A stretch of DNA of 64,000 bases from Enterococcus sp. DIV0212c (lineage in GTDB: Bacteria > Bacillota > Bacilli > Lactobacillales > Enterococcaceae). The stretch lies in the NCBI RefSeq assembly GCF_017377505.1, contig NZ_JAFREN010000006.1:14250-78249 (forward strand), read 5' to 3'. Made by a program: the position numbers and the translations under genes. The notes under the pieces are model-generated. The model had not been told where the DNA came from. It did not search any database and worked only from the letters and a program-made list of their open reading frames with translations. Shown here piece by piece: positions 23,565-32,907 of the stretch (position 1 is its first letter; each line of letters starts with the position of its first letter).

Positions 23565-23594
23565 AGTATATACCTGTATTGACTAGCTAGTCAA
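23565..23594 (-). promoter_or_regulatory. Promoter of the ABC exporter operon
   Basis: TTGACT (complement of 23589-23594, inside operator 2), an 18-base spacer, and TATACT (complement of 23565-23570). Confidence 0.75.
23579..23594 (-). promoter_or_regulatory. TetR-family operator 2
   Basis: Palindrome TTGACTAGCTAGTCAA covering the -35 box, 34 bases centre to centre from operator 1. Confidence 0.8.
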
Positions 23595-23635
23595 GAATAC
23601 AAACTATTTTGTAACAGATTATACGATAGCCTACT

Positions 23636-23664
23636 AAAAAAACCGTAAGTATTATTCCCTACGG
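23636..23664 (-). terminator. Terminator of the LysM protein gene
   Basis: A short CCGTA/TACGG stem followed by seven T on the minus strand. Confidence 0.6.
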
Positions 23665-23740
23665 CTTTTCATTAAGAAGTGATTCCCAACATTCACTATT
23701 TCTTTTCTAAATACATATTTTATTTTAAGCGGATTAACGT

Positions 23741-24379
23741 TCAATTATTTCCTCCGCCTCCGCCGCCTGTACTACTGCTACTACTTTCACTCTCGCTGCT
23801 ACTAGTGCTGCTTTCACTACTTGTACTGTTCTCGCCACTTGTACTGCTCTCACTACTTGTACTGCTCTCGCTACTTACAGTACTTGTATTAATTTCAGTA
23901 CTGCTGGTACTATTTGGATTCCCCTTAATCTCTTCATCTGTTACTTTCCCACTATTAACATATTCAGAAACATCTGTACAAACTGGCACACTAGGGACAA
24001 TTTTATCGCAATCTTCAACTGTGATCCCAGCATTTTTGGGTATACCTTCAGGAGTTGTTGCAGTCAATCTGGCGCCATCAAAATGAATAATTGTTTCTAC
24101 TGGCAAATCATACTCCTGCCCACAAGCCAAATCAATATTATTAATTGCAGCTAAAGTTTCAACATTTACATTAATTCTTACCGCTACTGCCCAAAGAGTA
24201 TCTCCCCATTTTAAGGTATAAGAAGTGTCTCCTTCATTTAATTTAATACTTTCTGGAGTGCTAGCAATCCATTGCTCAGCCAAAGCTGGTATTGCATAAC
24301 CAAATGAAATCAAACTGAAACTAGATAAAGCAAGAATTTTAATCGTTTTTTTACTAAATTTCTGATTTTTTCCGTTCAT
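23741..24379 (-). CDS. Secreted LysM-domain protein with Ser-rich tail
   Basis: 212 residues. A signal peptide (MNGKNQKFSKKTIKILALSS, cleavage near PALAEQW) precedes one LysM peptidoglycan-binding domain (YTLKWGDTLWAVAVRINVNVETLA, about residues 50-95). After a ~50-residue linker comes a low-complexity Ser/Thr/Glu tail made of SSESSTS-like units and a final GGGGGGNN. There is no catalytic domain or LPXTG. ATG 24379 has AAGGAGAGG ahead of it; the longer frame to 24445 lacks this. It probably sits in the wall through LysM; its role is unknown. Confidence 0.82.
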   Translation of the reverse strand: MNGKNQKFSKKTIKILALSSFSLISFGYAIPALAEQWIASTPESIKLNEGDTSYTLKWGDTLWAVAVRINVNVETLAAINNIDLACGQEYDLPVETIIHFDGARLTATTPEGIPKNAGITVEDCDKIVPSVPVCTDVSEYVNSGKVTDEEIKGNPNSTSSTEINTSTVSSESSTSSESSTSGENSTSSESSTSSSESESSSSSTGGGGGGNN

Positions 24380-24532
24380 TTTAATCCTCTCCTTATTAAA
24401 TTTTATTAATTCCCCATCATTATGACATCGGTACTTCATTTTCACAAATTTTTTGATCTTTATTAAACAGAAAACTTGACCAAAGGAGTTATTTTTATTT
24501 ATTATAGCTACTTTGCGTTAGAAATAAAAAAG

Positions 24533-24568
24533 AGGATGAAAAAACGAAAAATCCGTTTATCTCATCCT
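24533..24568 (-). terminator. Terminator of rsuA
   Basis: Stem AGGATGA/TCATCCT with inner AAACG/CGTTT pairing, followed by TCTTTTTTATTT on the minus strand. Confidence 0.75.
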
Positions 24569-24636
24569 TCAAACCTAATTGATCATAAAAAAGCCAATTA
24601 CTAATCTTCTTATTCCAACTAACATCGAGGTAATCC

Positions 24637-25359
24637 TTACTTATTCATTTTTAGATTGTTCAGCTCTTCCTCACTCAAAGCTCTATATTCCCCTAATCCC
24701 AGTCCTTCATCTAGCCATAAACTTCCCATTCGCAATCGTTTCAGATAGGCAACTTTTTTATCCACCGCTTCAAACATGCGCTTTACTTGATGAAATTTTC
24801 CTTCTTGGATAATCAAGCGTATCTCTGAAGTTTCATTTACTTTATCTACTGACTCGATCACTAGCTTACTTGGTTTGACCTGCTCTTTATTTGTTAAAGC
24901 AAAACCAGCAGCAAAATGAAGAATGTCTTCTTCTGTTACGATTCCTTGAACTTTAGCAAAGTATTCTTTGTCTACATGTTTTTTAGGGGACAATAATTGA
25001 TGCGCAAGCTGCCCATCATTGGTCAATAATAGAAGTCCCTCTGTGTCCTTATCCAGACGACCGACTGGAAATAAATCTTCACGATAATCTTCATCCCGCA
25101 ATAAATCTACTACTGTTTGATCCCATTTATCTTCGGTTGCGGAGATCACACCTTGGGGTTTATGCAGCATATAATAATAATATTTTTGATAAGTTAGTTC
25201 TTCTCCAGCAAACTTAATGATATCTTGTGTTTCGTTGACCTGTGTTTTGCCATCTTTGACAACATGATCATTTACAGTTACTAAGTTTTTTTTCAATAGC
25301 TGTTTGGCTTCTTTTCGACTACCAATTCCAGTTTCTGCAAGAAATTTATCTAAACGCAT
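24637..25359 (-). CDS. rsuA: 16S rRNA pseudouridine synthase, RsuA family
   Basis: 240 residues. It converts a uridine in 16S rRNA to pseudouridine (U516 in E. coli numbering for RsuA). An N-terminal S4 RNA-binding domain (MRLDKFLAETGIGSRKEAKQ) is followed by the catalytic domain with the Asp motif GRLDKDTEGLLLLTNDG and the late motif KFHQVKRMFEAV. GGAGG precedes the ATG. It lies 131 bases after ytgP, with a weak hairpin between them, so read-through is possible. Confidence 0.93.
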   Translation of the reverse strand: MRLDKFLAETGIGSRKEAKQLLKKNLVTVNDHVVKDGKTQVNETQDIIKFAGEELTYQKYYYYMLHKPQGVISATEDKWDQTVVDLLRDEDYREDLFPVGRLDKDTEGLLLLTNDGQLAHQLLSPKKHVDKEYFAKVQGIVTEEDILHFAAGFALTNKEQVKPSKLVIESVDKVNETSEIRLIIQEGKFHQVKRMFEAVDKKVAYLKRLRMGSLWLDEGLGLGEYRALSEEELNNLKMNK

Positions 25360-25452
25360 ATGATTGATCCTCCTATTTTAAAAACTGAAAAATCTTTTTT
25401 AGCCTTGATATCAGGCACCTCTAACGCAGTGAGTTAGCTTATTTTCCTTAAG

Positions 25453-25482
25453 AAAATAGCGGAACATTGCGTCCCGCTATTT
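25453..25482 (-). terminator. Hairpin after ytgP
   Basis: Stem AAAATAGCGG / CCGCTATTT with only a short T stretch after it on the minus strand; possibly a partial terminator. Confidence 0.5.
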
Positions 25483-25490
25483 GATTCGTT

Positions 25491-27140
25491 CTATTTTATT
25501 TTCAACTTACGGCGAATTTTACCTACGCTTGCTCCTAGTAATTTATCCGCTAAGCGCAGTTTTAATGTGATATAACCGTAAACTGCTCCGCCAAATGTCG
25601 CTACGATCAAAATGATCACGAACGATTGGAATTTACGAGTTGGGTCTAAGAAAAGGTACAAGAATTGTCGCATCACGATTGCTGCGACCATCATGACCAA
25701 CGTAATCAAGAAAATCAATAAGCTACGTCGTAAAGTCAATCCAAAGTTAAAGTGACTGACTTTCTTGATTTTCCTCATGATCAACACACAAGATAAAGAA
25801 AATCCAATCATTGTCGCAACTAATGGACCATATACTTCAAACATACGAATACTTGGGTATTGAACAATTAATTTTAGTATTAAGCCTAAGGCAAAGTATT
25901 TGATTGCTGCTTCATTTTCATACATCCCCATCAACATCGTTGACGATAACATATACAGCCCCATAAATAGCCCGGCAAAACAAGCTTGGATCAAGACTGA
26001 CACCCCTAATGCATCGGGCGCGTAAAACATAGTATATAGCGGTTTTGCTAAAACGATCATTCCGAATGTCGCAGGCAGCATCACAAACATAAACAATTGT
26101 AAATTGTTACTGATCAATTTAGATAAATCTCGGTATTTTTTTAACGTAATCGCTTCTGTGATCAATGGCAATCCAGTAGCTGAAATAGACGTTGCCAAAG
26201 CAATCACAACCATCGTCAATTTGTCTGGATTCGCATTAAAAATCGCAAAAAGAGTACGTAGCTGACTACCAGAATAGGTTGTAAATGTATTCATAAAATT
26301 AGAAAATGTGAATTGATCCACTAGTTTAAAGACCGTCACACCTGAACCTACAATGATAAATGGAATAGCTTCTTTTAATGTCTCTGTCAATAAATCACGA
26401 GTTGATGCTTCATGTTGATTAGCGCTGTGTGCTTCAAGATAGTCAAACATTGGTTTTTGTTTACGAATGTAGAAAAGCAAAACAACTAAACTAGCTAACA
26501 TTCCGATAAACGCCGCAAGTGTCGATTGCGTTACTGCATCAACGTAATCTCCATCGATAACTTTCATAATGATGAAAGCTGTCAACAACATATAAAAAAC
26601 ACGGGCTACTTGTTCAACAATTTGGGACAACGCATATGGCATCATGTCTTGGTTTCCTTGGAAATACCCTCGTACAACACTCATACATGGGAAAATCAAA
26701 ACAGCTAAGCTTAACGAGCGCATCGTTGGAATCAATTCTTCTCCGCCGCCTGACCATTTGGCTAGAAGTGGCGAGGCAAGATACATGACGATCGCAAAGA
26801 TAGCCCCTAGAATGGCCATTAATTGAAGAGCCTTATAAAATAGTTGCCTACTAATCTTATATTCATTCAGTGAATTGTAATAAGAAGTTTGTTTAGCAAT
26901 CGCCGCAGGAATCCCTGCTGTTGATATCAATAAAAAAAGAGCATAGACAGTATATCCCATTGAAGATAAACTATTTGCTTCATTAGCGTGCTCACCCATC
27001 CATGCATACCACGGGATAATATAGACGGCACCCAACAAACGAGAAATTATATTACTAGCTGTCATCCAAGCAGACCCTTTAACCATTTTCTCTTGGTTAG
27101 TCAAGATCGGTTGATCAGCAGGATTTGGTTGATTTATCAT
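25491..27140 (-). CDS. ytgP: MOP superfamily flippase, YtgP/MurJ-like lipid II flippase
   Basis: 549 residues with about 14 predicted helices, a polysaccharide transporter of the MOP superfamily. The start of the membrane part (KGSAWMTASNIISRLLGAVYIIPWY) and the ~550-residue length match YtgP (streptococcal SP_1300/MurJ-type) proteins, which flip the lipid-linked peptidoglycan precursor. The cytosolic N-terminal tail is NPADQP-rich. The gene faces away from murE, which makes the precursor peptide, across a 457-base gap. GGAGG precedes the ATG. Confidence 0.88.
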   Translation of the reverse strand: MINQPNPADQPILTNQEKMVKGSAWMTASNIISRLLGAVYIIPWYAWMGEHANEANSLSSMGYTVYALFLLISTAGIPAAIAKQTSYYNSLNEYKISRQLFYKALQLMAILGAIFAIVMYLASPLLAKWSGGGEELIPTMRSLSLAVLIFPCMSVVRGYFQGNQDMMPYALSQIVEQVARVFYMLLTAFIIMKVIDGDYVDAVTQSTLAAFIGMLASLVVLLFYIRKQKPMFDYLEAHSANQHEASTRDLLTETLKEAIPFIIVGSGVTVFKLVDQFTFSNFMNTFTTYSGSQLRTLFAIFNANPDKLTMVVIALATSISATGLPLITEAITLKKYRDLSKLISNNLQLFMFVMLPATFGMIVLAKPLYTMFYAPDALGVSVLIQACFAGLFMGLYMLSSTMLMGMYENEAAIKYFALGLILKLIVQYPSIRMFEVYGPLVATMIGFSLSCVLIMRKIKKVSHFNFGLTLRRSLLIFLITLVMMVAAIVMRQFLYLFLDPTRKFQSFVIILIVATFGGAVYGYITLKLRLADKLLGASVGKIRRKLKIK

Positions 27141-27597
27141 TTAACTCCTCCAACTTTCTTTGAACATGCTTCCTTTATTTTAATTGTTAAACCAAGTATA
27201 TGCAACGACTTTCTTGAATAAATTAACTTATTTATATTTTCCTCACAGATTTTGTGAAAAAACAACGATTATCATTTTTTAATTATCTAAATATCAAATA
27301 AAAACTGCATTCCTAATTATTTTATTTTTGTTTATATTAAAAGAGGAAAGCACTAAATATCAATCATAATTCATATTTATTTTTATATTCAAGGGAAATA
27401 TATTTATTATATGTTTGTTATTTTAATATAGCTCTACTAAAAAAAATCTTGTCTAACAATAAGGTTTTTTCACTTGTTTTTTCTCTATATCCTAGCACGC
27501 ATCTTGAAGTTTTATCATTTAAATTGTATGATGAAGCTCTAAAGTTTTCTATTCCAAAAACCTTACATTCAGATTTTAGATACCGCTTGGAGGCGTA
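27141..27597. other. Intergenic region between ytgP and murE
   Basis: 457 bases, very AT-rich, holding the divergent promoters of ytgP and murE. I see no supported reading frame, RNA gene or clear operator. Confidence 0.5.
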
Positions 27598-27600
27598 ATG

Positions 27601-29118
27601 ATGACTATTTCTTTAGAAAAAATCCGTGAATGTTTACTTGAAGAACATCTTTTGAAAGAATTTATTTCAACTGAAGGTTGGTCTTTGACTTTACCGCTAT
27701 CGTTGAATGATAAAATATTTGAAGCCATTTCCTATGATTCCCGTACTGTAAGCACTGATACGCTATTTTTCTGTAAAGGAATGAATTTCAAAGCAGAATA
27801 TTTAGAAAGTGCTATCCAATCAGGTCTTGACGTTTATGTAGCTGAACAGCCCTATGATGTACCGGCAGCTTTAGGAATCATTGTAACGGATATAAAGAAA
27901 GCAATGGCCGTTTTAAGTATGGCTTTTTATGATTATCCGCAAAATAAATTAAAACTTATTGGGTTTACTGGGACAAAAGGAAAAACAACCGCGGCTTACT
28001 TTACTAAATTTATTTTAGATCAAGCAACAAATAACAAGACAGCTATGTTGTCTACCATGAATTCTACTTTAGATGGAAAAACCTTTTTCAAATCACACTT
28101 GACCACACCTGAATCACTTGATCTTTATCAAATGATGGCAGAAGCTGTTAAAAACAAGATGACCCATTTCATTATGGAAGTTTCATCACAAGCTTACAAG
28201 ACAAATCGTGTGTATGGTTTATTTTTTGATGTAGGGATTTTCCTAAATATTACACCTGATCATATCAGTCCAATTGAACATCCAACGTTTGATGATTACT
28301 TTTACTGCAAACGTCAGCTAATCAAACATTCAAAAACCATGATTTTTAATCATGAATCCGATCATTTTCAATTACTGAAAGAAACAGCTGAGCTGCATCA
28401 AGTTCCTTATATCGTTTATGGCGATCAAACATCGGTAGATACAGATTATATCTATCAAACAAAAACAGATGATTCTCTTGCGTTCTCTATCACCACAAAA
28501 AATGATACCTTAGCGGTTTCTGGTGATTATCACTTACGTTTAGGCGGTGACTTTAATAAAGGGAATGCCTTGAGTGCTGTTATCGCCAGCGCTTTGGTCG
28601 GCGCTACTCGTAGTGATTGCCAAAAAGGAATCAAAGAAACGACTGTTCCTGGTCGGATGGAATTATTGACAAATAAAAATGGCGCTAAAGTCTATGTAGA
28701 TTATGCGCATAATTATGATAGTTTAAAGAATCTTCTAACGTTTGTCAAAGAAGAACATCCTGATGGCCGTTTGCTTGTCGTTATCGGCAGTACTGGAAAC
28801 AAGGCGATTTCTAGACGTAAGGATTTCGGTACTGTTTTATCTGAATTGGCTGATGTCGCTATTTTAACCACTGATGATCCAGCCGATGAAAATCCAATAA
28901 CGATCTGTGAAGAAATCCAATCTTATATCACAGCTGATATTCCTGTTGAACTAATTGCAGACCGCGCTCAAGCAATCGAAAAAGCTTTAGCCATGAGCCT
29001 GAAAGAAGATGCTGTCGTCTTAGCAGGAAAAGGCGCTGACTTATACCAAAAAGTTGGTGGAGAAGATACACCTTATGAAGGTGACTTTTATATTGCTGAA
29101 CGTTTGATACTTGAATAA
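27601..29118 (+). CDS. murE: UDP-MurNAc-tripeptide synthetase MurE, L-lysine type
   Basis: 505 residues. It adds the third residue to UDP-MurNAc-L-Ala-D-Glu in the cytoplasm. The Mur ligase ATP site is GFTGTKGKTTAAYF; the substrate motif is STMNSTL...HLTTPE; the central domain has EVSSQAYKTNRV; the C-terminal domain has PGRMELL and VDYAHNYDSL. The amino-acid selection loop reads DDPADEN instead of the DNPR of diaminopimelate ligases, fitting L-Lys peptidoglycan as in E. faecalis. Two ATGs are adjacent; the second (27601) is better spaced from GGAGG. Confidence 0.94.
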   Translation: MTISLEKIRECLLEEHLLKEFISTEGWSLTLPLSLNDKIFEAISYDSRTVSTDTLFFCKGMNFKAEYLESAIQSGLDVYVAEQPYDVPAALGIIVTDIKKAMAVLSMAFYDYPQNKLKLIGFTGTKGKTTAAYFTKFILDQATNNKTAMLSTMNSTLDGKTFFKSHLTTPESLDLYQMMAEAVKNKMTHFIMEVSSQAYKTNRVYGLFFDVGIFLNITPDHISPIEHPTFDDYFYCKRQLIKHSKTMIFNHESDHFQLLKETAELHQVPYIVYGDQTSVDTDYIYQTKTDDSLAFSITTKNDTLAVSGDYHLRLGGDFNKGNALSAVIASALVGATRSDCQKGIKETTVPGRMELLTNKNGAKVYVDYAHNYDSLKNLLTFVKEEHPDGRLLVVIGSTGNKAISRRKDFGTVLSELADVAILTTDDPADENPITICEEIQSYITADIPVELIADRAQAIEKALAMSLKEDAVVLAGKGADLYQKVGGEDTPYEGDFYIAERLILE

Positions 29119-29122
29119 AAAA

Positions 29123-29291
29123 GTGAGTGGGACATAACTCTTCGAGTCATATCCCACTCACATGGAATCCGGATAAACGGTGGGAGCAGAAGCAATCCCT
29201 TCGGAAATAAGCTGAAATTCACAAAAATTTGAAGAACAATTTTCGTGAATTCCTTCTTATTTCTCGGGATTAAACACTTCTGTCCCAACCT
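29123..29291. repeat. Composite intergenic palindrome (two hairpins)
   Basis: The first hairpin (29123-29161) has a long stem GTGAGTGGGA/TCCCACTCAC with a TTCG loop. A second, ~110-base hairpin (about 29179-29291) has nested arms GTGGGAGCAGAAGC, AATCCC, GAAATAAG and AATTCAC pairing with GTGAATT, CTTATTTC, GGGATT and CTTCTGTCCCAAC. It lies between the convergent murE and AEC genes and ends both. It shares the edge GAGGTTGG(GA)CAnAAGT with the element at 33915-34032, so it looks like a dispersed enterococcal intergenic repeat. Confidence 0.7.
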
Positions 29292-29340
29292 CTTTTAATA
29301 CTATTAAATGGCGGGAGCGGAATCACCCTCTTGTCTAGTA

Positions 29341-30249
29341 TCAGCCCATAAATATCATTATCAGTGTCATCAACACTAAACTGATCAAAATACTTGCAGA
29401 TGACGTAAAACCAACTGTTTCTTCCGGCATTCCAGCTTTAACACTATTGATCACTGAAAAGGTCGGCATCGGCGCTACACTCAATACAACTAGCACAATT
29501 CGCAGTAACGGATCTAACGGAATCACAAAAGCAAACAGTAAAGCAAATGCCGCTCCGCACAAATAACGCCAAGCAAGAACTTCTTTCACTAAGTGCATCG
29601 CTTTTTTAGGTAATCTTAATTCAAGATACAAGCCAATCATAAACATCGACAAAAATCCATTTGCATTCGCAATCATTTCCAACACACCCAACACTTCTAC
29701 AGGCAATCCAATTTGAACGATCCGTAGCAACAACATAACCATATATGCTGTAAAAGGCGCTGATTTAAACAAAGACAAAACGATTTTCTTCAACGTTGTC
29801 TCTTCTTTAGAGCCCACCATTTTATCGATCAACAACGTACTCCCACCAGTCAGCATCACACTATTTCCAATATCAAACATCAAAAGAAATGGCACAGCCA
29901 AAGGATAAAAGCCTTGAATAAACGGCAAACTAAAATTACCGATATTGTAACCTGACATCGAATACATTTGGAATTCCTGCTCTAGAACGGACCGTTTTTT
30001 ACTTACACGACCGCCTATCAGAATAACCAGGATATTCAAAATGATGCCCATTGCTAACAAGAAAAACAATGTTCCTGAAACCACCACACTTGCTAAACTA
30101 ACGATCACTGTTGCCGGTAGGGTGATATTTACAATGATGACAGACAACATACCGCCGTCTGCTTTACTCAACAAACCAATTCGTTTCATTAAATAGCCTA
30201 AAAATATGACAAAACAAAAGCCAACTGCCTGTAACAAAATTTCTCTCAC
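29341..30249 (-). CDS. AEC family transporter (auxin efflux carrier-like)
   Basis: 302 residues with about ten hydrophobic helices, in the AEC/bile-acid-arsenite fold. The unwound helix region has PATVIVSLASV and the C-terminal half SVAPMPTFSVIN. In lactic acid bacteria members move malate, lactate or other organic acids, but the substrate is not readable here. GTG 30249 is chosen because GAGGGG lies 8 bases upstream; a GTG at 30258 falls within that site. Monocistronic. Confidence 0.82.
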   Translation of the reverse strand: MREILLQAVGFCFVIFLGYLMKRIGLLSKADGGMLSVIIVNITLPATVIVSLASVVVSGTLFFLLAMGIILNILVILIGGRVSKKRSVLEQEFQMYSMSGYNIGNFSLPFIQGFYPLAVPFLLMFDIGNSVMLTGGSTLLIDKMVGSKEETTLKKIVLSLFKSAPFTAYMVMLLLRIVQIGLPVEVLGVLEMIANANGFLSMFMIGLYLELRLPKKAMHLVKEVLAWRYLCGAAFALLFAFVIPLDPLLRIVLVVLSVAPMPTFSVINSVKAGMPEETVGFTSSASILISLVLMTLIMIFMG

Positions 30250-30358
30250 CCAACGCACCCCTCACTTATTATTTCTAACACTAGCATAATTTATAGGAAA
30301 AAGATGTGTGTCTACCAATTTATGCAAAAAAACATCTAGACCTCCACATGACTTTTTC

Positions 30359-30394
30359 AAAAAACATCCGCGCAAGTTTCGCGCAGATGTTTTG
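30359..30394 (-). terminator. Terminator of the MFS gene
   Basis: Stem AAAACATC-GCGC / GCGC-GATGTTTT followed by T-rich sequence on the minus strand. Confidence 0.8.
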
Positions 30395-30399
30395 TCTAG

Positions 30400-31602
30400 C
30401 TATGACTTTTGAATCGTTGTTTCCAACAGATACTTGCGTGCCAATAGGAACATAACCACGCCAATGATAAGAAAATACACAGGCATTGCCAACAACGTTC
30501 CATTATGAACTTTGCTCATTCCAAAGGTGAATAAACTAACAAGTAAATAGTAACCTAAGCTAAAAAGTGCTCCTGCTGAACCAATTACATCTTGAAAATC
30601 TACTAACGCTAAACTAAGACAATTCGGCAACGCCATACCTGTTCCTGTTAACACAACAAAAATACCTGCTAACATCAACCACAACTGAACCGTTCCCTGA
30701 AGAAAACCAGCAGCGGTAAAAACTAAAAATAGCGTGCCAAACAACATTACCTTAATCCCAATAAGAATAATTTTTTCTGGCTGGTAAAAAGGAAGTAAAC
30801 ACTTGGACAACAACGAACCCAAAATCGAAGCTGCCGCCACGGCAATTCCTAAAAAGCCATATACTGCTGTTGACAATTGAAAATGCTCAATAAAAATAAA
30901 TGGTGCTTCAGCATAATAACTAAACAACAGACCATTAATCGCTCCAATCAAAAAACCATACGTCAATACTTTAGGATTCGTGACTAATCGCTTAATGATC
31001 GGCAATAATTTTATCGGTTCTTGTCGTTGCACTTGAATTGTTTCTGGCAACCTTATGAATGCATAGCTGAAAATCAACACACTCATTACTACTAAAACTA
31101 AAAATACTGCTCTAAAACCAAAATACTGATCAACGATTCCGCCCACTAAAGGTCCTATTGCCGGAGTAAAGGCCAACGCTGCAGAAATTTGTGCAAATAA
31201 TGCATGCCGCTGATTGCCGAAGTAACTTTCCCGCAAAATCGTTTGTGTCACAACAGAGCCTGTACTCGCTCCAAAAGCTTGAATAAACCGAGCAAACAGC
31301 AACATTTCGACCGAAAAAGAATTAAAACAAAGAAAACTTCCTACTCCATAAATAAGTAACCCATAAAGCATTGCCTTACGCCGACCAATAAAATCAGATA
31401 GCCAGCCCCAGAAAAATACGCCCAAAGCAAAGGCTAGAAAATAAATACTTAATGTTAATTGTACCGTTGCCATCGATGCTTGAAAAGCATTCGCAATATC
31501 TGGTAACGATGGGGTGAAAATCGTTTCACTGATCTGGGGAAATCCCACTAAAACAATGAGTAATAATAATGATGGTACACGAGTTTTGATGCTTTTTTTC
31601 AA
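30400..31602 (-). CDS. MFS drug transporter, Bcr/CflA family
   Basis: 400 residues with 12 predicted helices. The loop 2-3 motif WGWLSDFIGRRKAMLYG (motif A) and helix-5 motif GASTGSVVTQTILRE with PAIGPLVGGIVDQYFGFRA (antiporter motif C) are typical of DHA1 Bcr/CflA proton-coupled exporters. Drug or sulfonamide efflux is the family role; the actual substrate is unknown. It starts with TTG at 31602, 7 bases after AGGAGG. Monocistronic. Confidence 0.9.
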   Translation of the reverse strand: MKKSIKTRVPSLLLLIVLVGFPQISETIFTPSLPDIANAFQASMATVQLTLSIYFLAFALGVFFWGWLSDFIGRRKAMLYGLLIYGVGSFLCFNSFSVEMLLFARFIQAFGASTGSVVTQTILRESYFGNQRHALFAQISAALAFTPAIGPLVGGIVDQYFGFRAVFLVLVVMSVLIFSYAFIRLPETIQVQRQEPIKLLPIIKRLVTNPKVLTYGFLIGAINGLLFSYYAEAPFIFIEHFQLSTAVYGFLGIAVAAASILGSLLSKCLLPFYQPEKIILIGIKVMLFGTLFLVFTAAGFLQGTVQLWLMLAGIFVVLTGTGMALPNCLSLALVDFQDVIGSAGALFSLGYYLLVSLFTFGMSKVHNGTLLAMPVYFLIIGVVMFLLARKYLLETTIQKS

Positions 31603-31818
31603 AGAAATTCCTCCTAATGCTCTAGCCTATTCAGCTAGATAGTTAAATCATAGGGTTGAAAAAAAACATCTAACTCCGGGAAGCGGAGGGAGCATGATCA
31701 ATATTAATTTATAGGTATCCATCTGCTAATCACTTCCTTTTCTTTTATTTATACGTTATTTTCCTAAATTTTATTTGGTCATTTAATTTCAAGTATATCA
31801 TATCATTTTATTGTTTAC

Positions 31819-32607
31819 TTATTTAAATAAATTCCCAACAAATTCAATCGTCTGATCAGAAGGTTGACCGGCCATTTCTTTAGCATTTTTACGATTAAGA
31901 TCGCCTAGAATCATCGAACGAGTCTTCCCAAAGTTTTCAAAGATTTCATCCATACATTCTTCTGGAGTCATGGCAGCTGCTAATGCAGCTTTGCCAGCTT
32001 CAGTATCTGGTAACGATTGCAAGAAACTTGGTGTAATCGTCGAACCTAAAATTGGAACCATAATATCTACATTCGTATCCAACATTTCAAAACCAACAGC
32101 TTCTGTCATCTTAATAATGAACGACTTACCTGCCCCGTACTGAGCAATATAAGGCGAACCTGTTAAACCTGACATTGAGCCAATATTAATGATTCCGCCA
32201 CGATTTTTTTCCTTGAATAATTTCGTATAGTAATGGAAATATTTTGTGAATGAGACAATATTGATCTGAAGCATTTTTTCTTCGTCTTCCCATGTATGCT
32301 CAGAAAATGGACCAAAAACACTTAAACAGGCTACATAAGAAACAAAACCAATATCCAGTTCTTTCGTCTGTTCAATAATCCGCTCGATTGCCTGATTAGT
32401 AGATAAATCTTCTGTCACCACTTGATACTCTACTTGGTATTCTTCCGCCAATTCTTTCCCTAACTCATCTAAAGCAGCCGTTCTTCTACCAACTAATACA
32501 ACATTTAATTTTCTTTCTGCTAAAAATTTAGCCATTGCTTTTCCAACACCATCTGTTGCCCCAAAAATAATTCCCCAAGCACCATATTTTTCTTTAAATT
32601 CTGACAT
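31819..32607 (-). CDS. Short-chain dehydrogenase/reductase (SDR)
   Basis: 262 residues, classical SDR. The cofactor site reads GATDGVGKAMAKF; an Arg pair in VGRRTAAL suggests NADP(H). The catalytic Ser is in INIGSMSGLTG, and the Tyr/Lys pair in YGAGKSF. The substrate cannot be predicted. GGAGGG precedes the ATG. Monocistronic, between the MFS and serine hydrolase genes. Confidence 0.9.
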   Translation of the reverse strand: MSEFKEKYGAWGIIFGATDGVGKAMAKFLAERKLNVVLVGRRTAALDELGKELAEEYQVEYQVVTEDLSTNQAIERIIEQTKELDIGFVSYVACLSVFGPFSEHTWEDEEKMLQINIVSFTKYFHYYTKLFKEKNRGGIINIGSMSGLTGSPYIAQYGAGKSFIIKMTEAVGFEMLDTNVDIMVPILGSTITPSFLQSLPDTEAGKAALAAAMTPEECMDEIFENFGKTRSMILGDLNRKNAKEMAGQPSDQTIEFVGNLFK

Positions 32608-32907
32608 CTACTTTCCCTCCTAATTTCAGCTGATCAACTTCGTAGGAATTGCGATTACATAAAGCTGATTATTTCATCCAATTAAAGTCTACTGTCATTG
32701 TATCTGCAACAACTTTTTTAATCAATAAATAATTAAACCGACATAAAAAATAGTTGAATGCAACTATTTTTCATTTGAACAACACGATTACATAAGAAAA
32801 CCAGCCAATTTTCAAGTTTTCAAAAAGATTAAAATCCTCACCATTCCAAGCTCATTTAATGATAAACTTATCATAAGCAACAAAATTGTAAAAAGGAGCT
32901 TCAATTT

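Noticed and set aside
23745..23900. Possible CRISPR-like repeat
   Set aside because: The units are contiguous codon repeats with no spacers and are explained by the Ser-rich tail.
23679..24086. 135-residue Leu/Ser-rich plus-strand frame opposite the LysM protein
   Set aside because: Its composition is the mirror image of the Ser-rich repeat tail; no start signal.
29088..29288. 66-residue minus-strand open frame
   Set aside because: It lies wholly within the nested palindromic repeat after murE and has no ribosome site.
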